A DNA stretch of 64,000 nucleotides from Streptomyces sp. RB17 (GTDB lineage: Bacteria > Actinomycetota > Actinomycetes > Streptomycetales > Streptomycetaceae). The translations under genes were made by a program, and so were the position numbers. The notes beneath the pieces were generated by a model that saw nothing but the letters and a program-made list of their open reading frames with translations, was not told where the DNA came from and ran no database searches. The number at the start of each line of letters is the position of its first letter. Position 1 is the first letter of the stretch. The DNA lies in contig NZ_WEGL01000002.1 in assembly GCF_009604455.1 (NCBI RefSeq), positions 434,001-498,000 on the forward strand. Reading direction: 5' to 3'. Positions 24,467 to 32,862 of this stretch are shown in pieces.

Positions 24467-25645
24467 GTGGACCGCATTGTTGTGGTCGGCGGCTCGGTGG
24501 CGGCGGTGAACGCCGTCGACGGGCTCCGGCACGCGGGTCACGAGGGCGACATCACGCTGGTCAGCGCGGAGGACCTGCTGCCGTACGACCGGCCTCCGCT
24601 GTCCAAGGAGGCACTTCGTGAGGGCCACGAGCACCACAGCCTGCTGATCAAGGAGCCCGGCTGGTACGACGACAACGCCGTCGAGGTCTGCCTCGGCGCG
24701 GCAGCGGTCGGGCTCGACGCCGCCGACAAGACGCTGTTCCTCGAGGGCGGCCGGCAGGTGTCGTACGACGGCCTCGTCGTCGCCACCGGATGCCGGACCC
24801 GTCCGTTGGAGCTGCTCGACGGCGTGCCGGACGTCTACGAGGTGAGGTCACTCGCCGACTCACTGACCCTCCACGAGCAGCTGCGGCCCGGCCGTCACCT
24901 GGTGGTCATCGGTGCCGGCTTCATCGGGCTGGAGGTCGCCGCCACCGCCCGGAAGATGGGCCTGGACGTCTCGGTCGTGGAGATCGCTCCCGTCCCGCTG
25001 ACCCGGGTCCTCGGCTCGGAGCTCGGCCACTGGTTCCAGGACCACCACGTCCGACACGGCGTGAACCTGTACTGCGGCAGCGGCATCGACCGCGTCGAGG
25101 TCACCCCCGGTGGGAACAAGGTCCACCTGGCCGACGGCACGGTCCTGGCCGCCGATCTCATCGTCGCCGGCGTCGGGGTCCAGCCGGAGACCGGCTGGCT
25201 CGAGGGCAGCGGCATCGAGCTCGCGAACGGCGTGGTGTGCGACGAGACTCTCAGGACGACGGCTCCCGACGTCGTCGCAGCAGGCGACATCGTGCGCTGG
25301 CCGAACCGGCTGTTCGGAGAGACGATGCGGGTCGAGCAGTGGCTCAACGCCGTCGAGCAGGGCACCCACGCGGCGCGCACGCTGCTCGGGGAGAACGAGC
25401 CGTTCGCGCCCGTCCCGTACTTCTGGTCGGACCAGTTCGAGGCCAAGGTCAAGTTCGTCGGCCACGTGGACGGCCAGGACCAGGTGAAGATCACCCAGGC
25501 GGACGACACGTCGCTGGTCGCCCTGTTCGGCCGCGGGGACCGGCTCCGAGGCGCGCTGTGCATCAACGCGCCGCGTCAGCCGGCGTTGAGCAAGCGGGAC
25601 ATCCTCAACGGCGTGTCCTGGGCCGACGCCACGGCCGGCAACTGA
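24467..25645 (+). CDS. FAD-dependent ferredoxin reductase
   Basis: 392 residues of the putidaredoxin-reductase/BphA4 type. RIVVVGGSVAAVNAVDGLR is the FAD loop (GGSVAA variant), YDRPPLSKEAL is the family signature, VIGAGFIGLEVAATARKMG binds NAD(P)H, and VVAAGDIVRWPN is the second FAD motif. It passes electrons from NAD(P)H to the ferredoxin encoded immediately upstream. Together with that ferredoxin it completes a class I P450 system. GTG start. A strong bidirectional hairpin follows. Confidence 0.92.
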   Translation: MDRIVVVGGSVAAVNAVDGLRHAGHEGDITLVSAEDLLPYDRPPLSKEALREGHEHHSLLIKEPGWYDDNAVEVCLGAAAVGLDAADKTLFLEGGRQVSYDGLVVATGCRTRPLELLDGVPDVYEVRSLADSLTLHEQLRPGRHLVVIGAGFIGLEVAATARKMGLDVSVVEIAPVPLTRVLGSELGHWFQDHHVRHGVNLYCGSGIDRVEVTPGGNKVHLADGTVLAADLIVAGVGVQPETGWLEGSGIELANGVVCDETLRTTAPDVVAAGDIVRWPNRLFGETMRVEQWLNAVEQGTHAARTLLGENEPFAPVPYFWSDQFEAKVKFVGHVDGQDQVKITQADDTSLVALFGRGDRLRGALCINAPRQPALSKRDILNGVSWADATAGN

Positions 25646-25656
25646 CAGACGCACAA

Positions 25657-25701
25657 ACGAATCGGCCGGCGTGAGCAACGAGCTCACACCGGCCGATTCG
25701 T
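25657..25701. terminator. Bidirectional terminator between convergent genes
   Basis: 20-bp arms (25657-25676 and 25682-25701) with one mismatch and a five-base loop, starting 12 bp after the ferredoxin reductase stop and 19 bp after the minus-strand SDR stop. Confidence 0.88.
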
Positions 25702-25719
25702 CGGGAGCGGTCGGACGTG

Positions 25720-26490
25720 TCACTGGGTGGAGTAGCCACCGTCGACGACGAGCACCTGACCGGTCATGAAGTCCGAGGCGGAGGACGCGAGGAAGACCGT
25801 CGGACCGGCGTACTCCTCGGGCTGCGCGGCGCGGCCCATCGGGGTCTTCTTCTTGACGTACGCCTGGAGGGCCTCGTTCTCCTTGAGGTTGCCGATCATC
25901 GCGGTGTCCACGAAGCCCGGCGCGATCGCGTTGACCTGGACCCCGGCCCGCGCCCACTCCAGCGCCACGGCCTTGGTGAGGCCTATCAGACCGTGCTTGG
26001 CGGCGATGTACACGCTGTCGTCGAGCATGCCGACGAGGCCGAGCACCGAGGCGATGTTGATGACCTTCCCGCCACCGTCCTTGAGGTACGGCGACGCCGC
26101 CTTGGTCATCACCCAGCAGGACTGCAGGTTGAGGTCCATGACCCGCTGGTAGACCTTGAGGTCGGTCTCCTCGATGGAGGAGTCGTGGTCGTCGGCGGCG
26201 TTGTTGACGAGGATGTCGAGACCACCCAGGGTCTCCGCGGCACAGTGGATCGCGGCCTCGGCGGACTCCGGTGTACGCAGGTCCGTCGCCAGGATGTCGA
26301 TCTGGCCCGGGGCGTCGGCGGCGAGCGCAGCCGTCTCCTTGAGGGCCTTCTCGGTGCGCGCGGCGGCGACCACGTGGGCGCCTGCCTCGGCGAGGGCGAT
26401 GGCGATGGCGCGGCCGATGCCGCGGCTGGCTCCCGTGACGAGTGCGCGCTTGCCGGTGATGTCGAAGATGCCGGTGGTCGTTGAAGTCAT
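25720..26490 (-). CDS. SDR-family oxidoreductase (copy 1)
   Basis: 256 residues, classical SDR. TGASRGIGRAIA, NNAADDHDSS (NNAG variant), the Ser in NIASVLGLVG and YIAAKHG (YxxxK) are present. Very similar to the protein at 44792-45580, sharing NNAADDHDSSIEETDL and LNLQSCWVM; the two are recent paralogs. It probably oxidises an alcohol or reduces a ketone, possibly as a 3-hydroxyacyl-CoA step. The ATG has no Shine-Dalgarno; CATCGT lies six bases upstream and a box variant at 26547-26558, so it is predicted leaderless. Confidence 0.88.
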   Translation of the reverse strand: MTSTTTGIFDITGKRALVTGASRGIGRAIAIALAEAGAHVVAAARTEKALKETAALAADAPGQIDILATDLRTPESAEAAIHCAAETLGGLDILVNNAADDHDSSIEETDLKVYQRVMDLNLQSCWVMTKAASPYLKDGGGKVINIASVLGLVGMLDDSVYIAAKHGLIGLTKAVALEWARAGVQVNAIAPGFVDTAMIGNLKENEALQAYVKKKTPMGRAAQPEEYAGPTVFLASSASDFMTGQVLVVDGGYSTQ

Positions 26491-26546
26491 GCGCCGACGA
26501 TGCACGCAACCGGTGGTGAGCCGCCGCGAACAACAGGCGAGGACCG

Positions 26547-26558
26547 CCCGGTTGGGTG
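26547..26558 (-). promoter_or_regulatory. Regulon box variant upstream of SDR copy 1
   Basis: Minus-strand CACCCAACCGGG preceded by T, centred 53 bp upstream of CATCGT (26497-26502); ATG six bases later. The CACCC variant recurs before the paralogous SDR gene. Confidence 0.72.
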
Positions 26559-26618
26559 ATGTCGGGATGGGGCGGACGGCCGGGGGCGACGGGGCTTCCT
26601 GGCCCTCGGTGTGTCGAT

Positions 26619-26630
26619 CCCCCAGCCGGT
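26619..26630 (+). promoter_or_regulatory. Regulon box upstream of TetR gene
   Basis: CCCCCAGCCGGT preceded by T, centred 52 bp upstream of TAGCGT (26674-26679), the same hexamer as at the P450 copy 2 promoter. The TetR ATG lies about 115 bases beyond. Confidence 0.6.
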
Positions 26631-26793
26631 GGAGCGCCGAGACGTTCGGCCACACGTGCGCGATCTTCGGCCGTAGCGTGCTGCAACGTGCAACCTGGGC
26701 AGGCGCGATGGCGCAGGAGAGCGCCCATGAAATACCGCGTCGGTCCGGGTGACACCCCGGTTGTCGGCCGGCCGATCGATGAACAGGAGTCAG

Positions 26794-27387
26794 ATGGCAC
26801 ACATTCCGGCCGATGAGCGGCGCGAGCAGTTCATCACCGCGGCGGTCGCGGTGATCGCCGAGGTCGGTGTCGAGGGCGCCAGCACGCGACGGATCGCCGA
26901 GGCGGCCAAGGCGCCCCTGGCCGCCCTCCACTACTGCTTCCGGAACAAGGAGCGCCTGCTCCTCGACGTGTTCGACCGGATTCTGGAGTCGCACCGTGCC
27001 GACACCGCGTCGATCGACGGCCGCGGCCAGAGCGTGGCCGACGTCGCGGTGGACCTGCTCAGCCGCACCCTCGAGTGGGGCCTTCGCAACCAGGACGAGG
27101 CCCGCGCCGAGTTCGACCTCGCCCTGTGGGCGGCCCGCCAGGAGACCGGCCTCGGCGTGCAGATGTACGCCAGCTTCATCGACATGTGGACCGCGACGCT
27201 GCGGCAGGCGGACCCCGGGCTCACGGCCGCGGAGCTCGACGCGACCGTCCGCCTCATCATCGCCCTGGCGGACGGGCTCGGCCTGCAGATGCTCTCGCAC
27301 CAGGACGACGCGCAGACACGCCGGAACACCGCGGAGGCCGCGGTCATGCTCGCCGCACATCTGCGGGCGCGCTACGTCGAGGCCTGA
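26794..27387 (+). CDS. TetR-family transcriptional regulator
   Basis: 197 residues. N-terminal helix-turn-helix about 20-60 (GVEGASTRRIAEAAKAPLAALHYCFRNKERLL), then a helical ligand domain. The ATG at 26794 is preceded by CAGGAGTC. It lies between the divergent SDR gene and P450 copy 2, both of which carry regulon boxes, and it has a box itself, so it may be a member of the regulon adding a second layer of control. Its operator is not evident. Repression relieved by a pathway compound is the usual mode for this family. Confidence 0.85.
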   Translation: MAHIPADERREQFITAAVAVIAEVGVEGASTRRIAEAAKAPLAALHYCFRNKERLLLDVFDRILESHRADTASIDGRGQSVADVAVDLLSRTLEWGLRNQDEARAEFDLALWAARQETGLGVQMYASFIDMWTATLRQADPGLTAAELDATVRLIIALADGLGLQMLSHQDDAQTRRNTAEAAVMLAAHLRARYVEA

Positions 27388-27392
27388 TGCAT

Positions 27393-27404
27393 CCCCCAGG
27401 CGGG
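27393..27404 (+). promoter_or_regulatory. Regulon box upstream of P450 copy 2
   Basis: CCCCCAGGCGGG preceded by T, centred 53 bp upstream of TAGCGT (27449-27454). Immediately follows the TetR stop. Confidence 0.72.
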
Positions 27405-27526
27405 CGCGGATCGGCTCCCGCCACTGCGGTGGCCCGCCCATGGCGTCCTAGCGTCCTCGCTCAGTGGGACAAGTGACCCAGTCGGGCGACCCAGGCGGAC
27501 GGGCCGCCCCTGACGAAGGAGGACCG

Positions 27527-28765
27527 ATGACCGCGGACGAACTGCCGGAGGACCTGACCCTCGCGGACTTCGACCTGTGGAAGGACGGGCCGCCGCACGG
27601 GATCTTCAGCGACCTGCGTGCGAAGTGCCCGGTGCACTGGTCACCCGGCATCCCCGTCCTGCCCGAGGAGGAGGGTTTCTGGTCACTGACCAAGGCCGAC
27701 GACATCGCCAGGGTCAGCCGCGACTGGCGGACCTTCTCGTCGGAGCGCATGGGCATCGACATCACCAACCACCAGATCCCGATCGAATTCGCGCGTGCCG
27801 AGTTCATCGGCATGGACCCGCCGAAGCACGACCGGATCAAGCAGCTCTTCCTGGCGGGCTTCACGAGCGAGCAGATCGCCGGGCACGAGGACTGGATCCG
27901 CGAGATCGTCGTCGCGGTACTCGACCGCCTCGACGCCGAGGAGACCTGCGACCTGGTGAGCGCCGTCTCCCAGCCTGTCGTCGCGCGGGTCATCCACCGC
28001 CTCCTCGGCATCCCGGAGGAGGAGGACGTCAAGTGGGCCGACTACATGAAGCGGTACATGGGTCGTGACGACCCGGACCTGAACCCGGGCGGCATCGACG
28101 CCTACGTCAACGAGCTCCTGCCGACCCTGATGCAGGAGGTCACCCACATGATCGACGCGCGCCGGGCGAACCCCACCGACGACCTGATCAGCGTCCTCGT
28201 GCACGCCGAGATCGACGGGCAGACGCTGTCCGCCGAGGAGATCATGTACGGCACGCTGCTCCTGATCGGTGCCGGCAACGACAGCACGATGGCGACGTAC
28301 GTGAGTGCGATGAAGGCGCTGATGGAAAGCCCCGACCAGCGCCAGCTGGTCCTCGACGACATGTCGCTCGTGCCGAGCGTCGTCGAGGAGGCCCTGCGGA
28401 TGTTCCCGGCGTTCTCGATGATGCGGCGTACGGCGACCAAGGACGTCGAGATCGGCGGCCGGCTGATCAAGGAGGACGACAAGGTCATCATGTGGTACCC
28501 GTCGTCCAACCGGGACGAGGACAAGTACGACGACCCGCACCGCTTCGACGTGACCCGCAACCCGGAGCACCAGGCGTTCGGAGCCGGTGGCCGCCACTTC
28601 TGTCTCGGCAACGCGCTGGCCCGGCTCGAGCTGCGGCTGATGATCGAGGAGACGCTGAAGCGCTACCCGGAGATGGAGATCGTCGGCGGGGCGCCGCACG
28701 CCGAGTCGTTCTTCATCAACCAGGTCAAGGCGCTGACGGTGAAGCTGGGCCGCCGCGCCGGGTGA
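27527..28765 (+). CDS. Cytochrome P450 (copy 2)
   Basis: 412 residues. I-helix AGNDST at 249-254, ExxR at E288-R291, and heme loop FGAGGRHFCLG with C359. Strong paralogy to copy 1, including the N-terminal LTLADFDLWKDGPPH and the C-terminal TRNPEHQAFGAGG. ATG with GAAGGAGGACCG upstream; an in-frame start at 27464 lacks such a site. The two copies differ in the B-C loop (MGIDITNHQIPIEF versus GAVDLTWEGMPEDL), where substrate contacts lie, so their substrates probably differ. Likely served by the ferredoxin and reductase 2-3 kb away. Confidence 0.93.
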   Translation: MTADELPEDLTLADFDLWKDGPPHGIFSDLRAKCPVHWSPGIPVLPEEEGFWSLTKADDIARVSRDWRTFSSERMGIDITNHQIPIEFARAEFIGMDPPKHDRIKQLFLAGFTSEQIAGHEDWIREIVVAVLDRLDAEETCDLVSAVSQPVVARVIHRLLGIPEEEDVKWADYMKRYMGRDDPDLNPGGIDAYVNELLPTLMQEVTHMIDARRANPTDDLISVLVHAEIDGQTLSAEEIMYGTLLLIGAGNDSTMATYVSAMKALMESPDQRQLVLDDMSLVPSVVEEALRMFPAFSMMRRTATKDVEIGGRLIKEDDKVIMWYPSSNRDEDKYDDPHRFDVTRNPEHQAFGAGGRHFCLGNALARLELRLMIEETLKRYPEMEIVGGAPHAESFFINQVKALTVKLGRRAG

Positions 28766-28772
28766 TCGGTCG

Positions 28773-28820
28773 CCTGCCTCCGGCACCGCGCCCCGTCGCC
28801 TGGTGCCGGAGGAAGGCAGG
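28773..28820 (+). terminator. Terminator after P450 copy 2
   Basis: CCTGCCTCCGGCACC (28773-28787) pairs with GGTGCCGGA...GGCAGG (28802-28820), with a four-base bulge, 8 bp after the stop. Confidence 0.65.
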
Positions 28821-28844
28821 TGGCCATCGCTCGGTCGGGGTGGC

Positions 28845-28856
28845 CCCCCGGTTGGC
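28845..28856 (+). promoter_or_regulatory. Regulon box-like sequence upstream of NarL-like regulator 1
   Basis: CCCCCGGTTGGC, with the last G changed and C before it. No clear hexamer at 51-53 bp. Overlaps the start of the CAGGTA element at 28856-28879. Confidence 0.45.
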
Positions 28857-28879
28857 AGGTAGCCGAAACAGGTAGTTCC
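28856..28879 (+). promoter_or_regulatory. Element shared by three regulatory genes (copy 1)
   Basis: CAGGTA, then GAAAC-AGGTA-GTTCC, an imperfect GGAAC-N5-GTTCC palindrome. It ends 87 bp before the regulator ATG. Similar elements lie at 40595-40619 and 61744-61766. Confidence 0.55.
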
Positions 28880-28966
28880 ACGCGTGCCCGTGAGCGGGCG
28901 GATGACGACTGTGCGAGTGGCAGGCGAACGCCTGGCGAACGAGACGTCGAACGAGGTGCTGCTGCG

Positions 28967-29665
28967 ATGACGATGGTCGAGCCCCGATCTTCCGGAACCT
29001 CTGACACGGGAGGGCGTGACTGGGCGGACGGCCTACGCCCGCAACGGGTGCTGGTGGTCGACGAGCACGAGCTGCTGTCGGCGGGACTCCGCGCGATCCT
29101 GGCCGATGCGCCATGGGTGGACGCGTGCCTCGTGGCGAGCTCGGCGGACACAGCGCTTCAGGTGGCACGTCGCCACCACCCGCAACTCGTGCTGGTGAGC
29201 ACGTCGTTGGGCGGCTGGTCAGGGCCCGACCTGTGCCGGACCCTGCGGGAGCGGATGCCGCACGTGAAGGTGGTGCTGATGTTCGCGGAGGGCCGCGTGC
29301 CGGCGGCGCTGGCGGCATCGCTGGGCGCGGTGGCCGCGCTGTCGAAGATGATGGTGCCGGGTGCGATCCTGATGGCGCTCAAGCACGTGGCCGAGGGCGG
29401 GCGAGTCTTCCCGAAAGGGAAGCCGGCACCGAGGGTCAAGCTCTCCGAGCGGGAGCTCGACGTCCTGCGGCACCTGGCGTCGGGGCTGAGCAACCCCGAG
29501 ACCGCCGCCACCCTGCACCTGTCTCGCCACACGATCAAGCAGCACACGAGCGCGGTGTACCGCAAGCTCGGTGTGCGCAATCGCGCGGAGGCCGCCGGCC
29601 GGGCGCAGGAGCTCGGTCTCCTCGGCCGGCAGATGCGAGGGCGCGAGCAGCGCGATGCCGGTTGA
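28967..29665 (+). CDS. NarL/FixJ-type regulator with degenerate receiver domain (copy 1)
   Basis: 232 residues. The receiver-like domain (about 27-145) has the acidic pair in VVDEHELL and a Lys in ALSKMM, but the phospho-acceptor Asp is replaced by Ser78 in LVLVSTSLGG. A LuxR-type HTH follows (about 162-225: KLSERELDVLRHLASGLSNPETAATLHLSRHTIKQHTSAVYRKLG). No histidine kinase gene is in the window. It is therefore probably not controlled by phosphorylation; a ligand or protein partner is likelier. Paralog of the protein at 39840-40514. The ATG at 28967 is the best-supported start, although no strong ribosome-binding site is seen. Confidence 0.82.
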   Translation: MTMVEPRSSGTSDTGGRDWADGLRPQRVLVVDEHELLSAGLRAILADAPWVDACLVASSADTALQVARRHHPQLVLVSTSLGGWSGPDLCRTLRERMPHVKVVLMFAEGRVPAALAASLGAVAALSKMMVPGAILMALKHVAEGGRVFPKGKPAPRVKLSERELDVLRHLASGLSNPETAATLHLSRHTIKQHTSAVYRKLGVRNRAEAAGRAQELGLLGRQMRGREQRDAG

Positions 29666-29826
29666 GACCCAGCCGGCGAGTCGGCCTGGAGGGAGAACCT
29701 GGACCCGATCGTCGTGAGGCTGCCAGTGAACGCACCATGGGAGATCGGGCTCGCGCACCGGCACTGGCTCGCCGAGCCGATGGCCGAACCGGCACCGCCG
29801 TTCGCACTCGTGCGTCTCGAACCGGA

Positions 29827-30000
29827 CTACGGCGCGAGTTGCTCCGGGCGGACGAATCCCTCACCGTCTCCGTCGTGCCGGTGCGACTCACGTGCAGCAC
29901 GGTCACGGTGCGGGAGGAGTTGCGCTCGGCACCCCACGGCGCACACCGGGCGACGGCGATCCTGGTCCGATGGGACCGCGAACGCCGTCGCTCGATGCCG
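29827..30000 (+). pseudogene. Fragment of a hotdog-fold acyl-CoA thioesterase
   Basis: The frame reads LRRELLRADESLTVSVVPVRL, TVTVREELRS and ATAILVRWDRERRRSMP. This matches the second half of the thioesterase encoded at 58922-59386 (VTVELALREVRTSSFRVVEHL, ARSTATLVMWDMERRRPRP). No start codon or N-terminal half (the catalytic Asp helix) is present in this frame. Call based on about 55 residues of patchy similarity, so moderate certainty. Confidence 0.5.
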
Positions 30001-30192
30001 TCCCACTCCCGAGCGGGACGGCATCGAAGCACAGCTCGCGCGGTGACCGGTGCCGCTCAGTCCTCGTGCGCGCCGGTCATCGCCACCGACATGGTGGGAG
30101 ACGTCGCCACCGACCCCGGCGGGTCCATTCCGGGGAGGCACTCGCTGGGCCGCCTTGCCGAGCCCGGGAGCGCGGGAGGCGGGAATCGTCCT

Positions 30193-30204
30193 CCCCCAAC
30201 CGGG
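30193..30204 (+). promoter_or_regulatory. Regulon box upstream of acyl-CoA synthetase copy 2
   Basis: CCCCCAACCGGG preceded by T, centred 53 bp upstream of GACGAT (30249-30254); the ATG at 30261 follows six bases later. Confidence 0.78.
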
Positions 30205-30260
30205 TGACGTGCACCACAAGGGCCGCCCCGCGCCCCGCGAACGGCGACGACGATCCCGGT

Positions 30261-31832
30261 ATGTGCTCCCAGGACAGCATCCTCTCCGTCATCCGTACCT
30301 CGGCCGCCGAGGACCCCGACCGCGAGTACCTGCGGATCGGCGGCCGGTCGTTCACCCGCCAGGAGGCCCTCGACCAGGTCGAGCGCGTGGGGCGCGGCTT
30401 GAGGGCCCTCGGCATCGAGGCCGGTGACCGCGTCGGCGTGATGTGCGACAACCGCCCCGAGACTCTCTTCATCTGGCTCGGTGTCAACGCGGCCCGCGCG
30501 ATCGACGTGCCCTTCAACGCCGAGGCCCGCGGGCGGCTCCTGGACTACTTCGTGCACGACGTCGGACCCCGGGTGCTGGTCGGCACCGAGGACTACCTGC
30601 GGATCCTGGCCGACGCGATCACCGACGATCCCGACTACGTCGTCTGCATCGGGGAGTCCAGCGGGACGCCGTTCGGTGACCGCGCTCGGCAGATCGGCTT
30701 CGACGAACTGGTTGCGCTCGGCGCGGAGTCGACGGAGGAGCTGCCTGCGCCGCGGGCGAGTGACACCGCGACCGTGATGTACACCTCCGGCACCACCGGA
30801 CCGTCCAAGGGTGTGATGCTGCCGCAGCGGTACTACCCGGCCCAGGGCGAGCATGCCGCGAACCTGATGGGTGTGGGGGCCGACGACGTCGTGCTCTGCG
30901 TGCAGCCGCTGTTCCACATCGACGCCCGTGCCTTCGTGGTCACGACCTGGGTCGCCGGCGGAGTCGTGGCGATCGGGCGGCGGTTCGGCGTCTCCACATT
31001 CTGGGACGAGGTCCGGGAGCACGACGCGACCATCTTCTCGACCATCGGCACCATGCTGTGGATGCTCTTCAAGCAGGAGCCGCGTGCGGACGACAACAAC
31101 CTGCCGGCGCGGCTGGCCATCTGCTCGTCCACGCCGCGGGAGATCCTGCACGGCTTCGAGAGGCGCTTCGGCGTGGACCTCATCGAGGCATACGGCATGA
31201 CCGAGTGCGTGCTCATCACCTCGGCACCTGCGGGCGACACGACGCCCGGCCGGATCGGCAGGGCCATCCCCGAGCTCGACGTCCGGCTCGTCGACGACAC
31301 CGACACGCCGGTCGCACCCGGCGAGGTGGGCGAGCTGGTCTACCGCCCGCGGGAGCCGTTCGCGATGATGCAGGGCTACTGGGCCAAGCCCGAGGCGACG
31401 CTCGAAGCGTGGCGCAACCTGTGGTTCCACACCGGAGACCTGGTGCGCGAGCACCCGGACGGGCTCGAGTACGTCGGCCGGAGGAAGGACTCGATACGCC
31501 GACGCGGCGAGAACGTGTCTGCCTGGGAGGTCGAGGAGGCCGTCGCGGCCCACCCCAAGGTCCTGGAGGTCGCCGCGATCGGGGTGCCGTCCGAGGTCGG
31601 TGAGGAGGACGTGGCCGTCCTGGTCGTTCCGCTGCCGGGCCAGGACCTCGCTCCGGAGGAGCTCGTCGAGTTCGTCGCCAAGGACCTGCCCACGTTCGCG
31701 GTTCCGCGTTACGTCGAGTTCGTCGACGGGCTGCCGAAGACGCCGTCGGAGCGCATAGAGAAGGCGAAGGTGCGCGAGCGCGGCATCACGGCTGCGGCCT
31801 GGGACGCGAACGTCGCGCTCGGCCGGAGGTGA
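30261..31832 (+). CDS. Acyl-CoA synthetase, AMP-forming (copy 2)
   Basis: 523 residues, ANL superfamily. YTSGTTGPSKGVMLPQ, YGMTEC, HTGDLV, KDSIRRRGENVSAWEVE and the C-terminal TPSERIEKAKVR are all present. Paralog of copy 1 at 20681-22243, with which it shares long identical runs around the hinge. The start is an ATG six bases after GACGAT with no Shine-Dalgarno, so leaderless translation is predicted; upstream in-frame starts would span the promoter. It converges on the imine-reductase-like gene with only 14 bp between stops and no hairpin. Confidence 0.9.
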   Translation: MCSQDSILSVIRTSAAEDPDREYLRIGGRSFTRQEALDQVERVGRGLRALGIEAGDRVGVMCDNRPETLFIWLGVNAARAIDVPFNAEARGRLLDYFVHDVGPRVLVGTEDYLRILADAITDDPDYVVCIGESSGTPFGDRARQIGFDELVALGAESTEELPAPRASDTATVMYTSGTTGPSKGVMLPQRYYPAQGEHAANLMGVGADDVVLCVQPLFHIDARAFVVTTWVAGGVVAIGRRFGVSTFWDEVREHDATIFSTIGTMLWMLFKQEPRADDNNLPARLAICSSTPREILHGFERRFGVDLIEAYGMTECVLITSAPAGDTTPGRIGRAIPELDVRLVDDTDTPVAPGEVGELVYRPREPFAMMQGYWAKPEATLEAWRNLWFHTGDLVREHPDGLEYVGRRKDSIRRRGENVSAWEVEEAVAAHPKVLEVAAIGVPSEVGEEDVAVLVVPLPGQDLAPEELVEFVAKDLPTFAVPRYVEFVDGLPKTPSERIEKAKVRERGITAAAWDANVALGRR

Positions 31833-31846
31833 CAAGCTCCGCCGAG

Positions 31847-32746
31847 TCAGCTCGGGGCGTCCTGCCGTGCCACCTTGGCGAGCGCGTACAGCCCGAGGTC
31901 GCCGAGCCCGGCGGCCTCGCCCGCCTGGAGGCCTTCGACGGCCGCGGCAAGCAGCCGCGGGTGGTGGCCGGCGGCACGCATCCCTGCGAGGACGTGGCGA
32001 GAGCCTTCGGCGTACACCGCCAGCGTCGCCTGGTCCGTCTCGTAGCTGTCGTTCTCGATCGCCGCGACGGCCTCCCTGGTCGCACGCCGGATGCCCCCGA
32101 TGACGGACTCGGTGACGGACCTCAGCGTGTCGGCGGTGACCCCCATGGCGAGGGCGAAGCCGGCGCCTTCGAGGTACGCGCTCATTGAGCCGACGTAGAA
32201 GGAGCCGACGATGGCGGCGTCCATCACGCAGGCCGCCTGGACCTCCTCTGCGATGTGCGCCGAACCCGCGCCGAGGCTCATCAGGGTGGCCCAGTGCGCC
32301 GACCACACCGAGGCAGAGCCGGAGTAGAGGACCAACCCCTCCGCGGTCCCGACCTGGCCGGGAAAGCAGAGGATCGCCCCGTCCAGGTATCCGATGCCGC
32401 GCTCGTGGGCCCACTGCGCCATCGCCGTCACCTCGTGGGGCGCTGCCGAGCCCAGGTTCACCAGCGGCGCCCCGCCCCAGTCGGTGACGGCCGAGAGCGC
32501 CACGCGTGCCGCGTCGTACGTCGATGTGCACGCGATGACGAGACCGGCCGACCGGACCGCCTCATCGATCGACGGTACGGCGGTCACGCCGCCGCCCGCG
32601 ATCGCCTGCGCCCGCTCCGGGGTGCGGTTCCACGCGGCGACGGTGTGACCGGCATCCGCGAGTGCCTTCGCCAGCGCGGCGCCCATCAGCCCGCAGCCGA
32701 TGACGGCGACGTCGTAGGTCGTGGGTGTGGTCGTGGTTCCGGACAT
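31847..32746 (-). CDS. Imine reductase-like NAD(P)-dependent oxidoreductase, copy 2
   Basis: 299 residues, paralogous to copy 1. VAVIGCGLMGAALAKALADAG, AAWNRTPERAQAIAG and YLDGAILCFPGQVGTAEGLVLYSG show the IRED-type Rossmann domain and interdomain segment; the C-terminal helical domain is complete (AGHHPRLLAAAVEGL). It would reduce an imine with NAD(P)H or run a related reaction. ATG at 32746 with GAGGAGACCC upstream. It follows the aldehyde dehydrogenase gene, but a perfect hairpin lies between, so it may have its own promoter; no regulon box is visible in the 59 bases after the hairpin. Confidence 0.78.
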   Translation of the reverse strand: MSGTTTTPTTYDVAVIGCGLMGAALAKALADAGHTVAAWNRTPERAQAIAGGGVTAVPSIDEAVRSAGLVIACTSTYDAARVALSAVTDWGGAPLVNLGSAAPHEVTAMAQWAHERGIGYLDGAILCFPGQVGTAEGLVLYSGSASVWSAHWATLMSLGAGSAHIAEEVQAACVMDAAIVGSFYVGSMSAYLEGAGFALAMGVTADTLRSVTESVIGGIRRATREAVAAIENDSYETDQATLAVYAEGSRHVLAGMRAAGHHPRLLAAAVEGLQAGEAAGLGDLGLYALAKVARQDAPS

Positions 32747-32805
32747 GGGGGTCTCCTCTGGTGCCTGCCGTCCTGCGGACGTCTGTGGGGTGATTGCTGC
32801 GGGAA

Positions 32806-32846
32806 CACCAGTGGCTCGCGCACCGCCGGTGCGCGAGCCACTGGTG
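32806..32846 (-). terminator. Perfect hairpin after aldehyde dehydrogenase gene
   Basis: 19-bp perfect inverted repeat (32806-32824 and 32828-32846) with a three-base loop, beginning 17 bp beyond the minus-strand stop at 32863. Confidence 0.88.
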
Positions 32847-32862
32847 ATGCGGTGGTGGATCG

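Larger units (their letters stand above)
29666..30260. other. Gap between NarL-like regulator 1 and acyl-CoA synthetase 2
   Basis: About 595 bp. It contains a thioesterase-like fragment (29827-30000) and the regulon box at 30193-30204. A different frame at about 29692-29830 (VRLPVNAPWEIGLAHRHWLAEP) looks protein-like but is unassigned. No intact gene. Confidence 0.45.
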
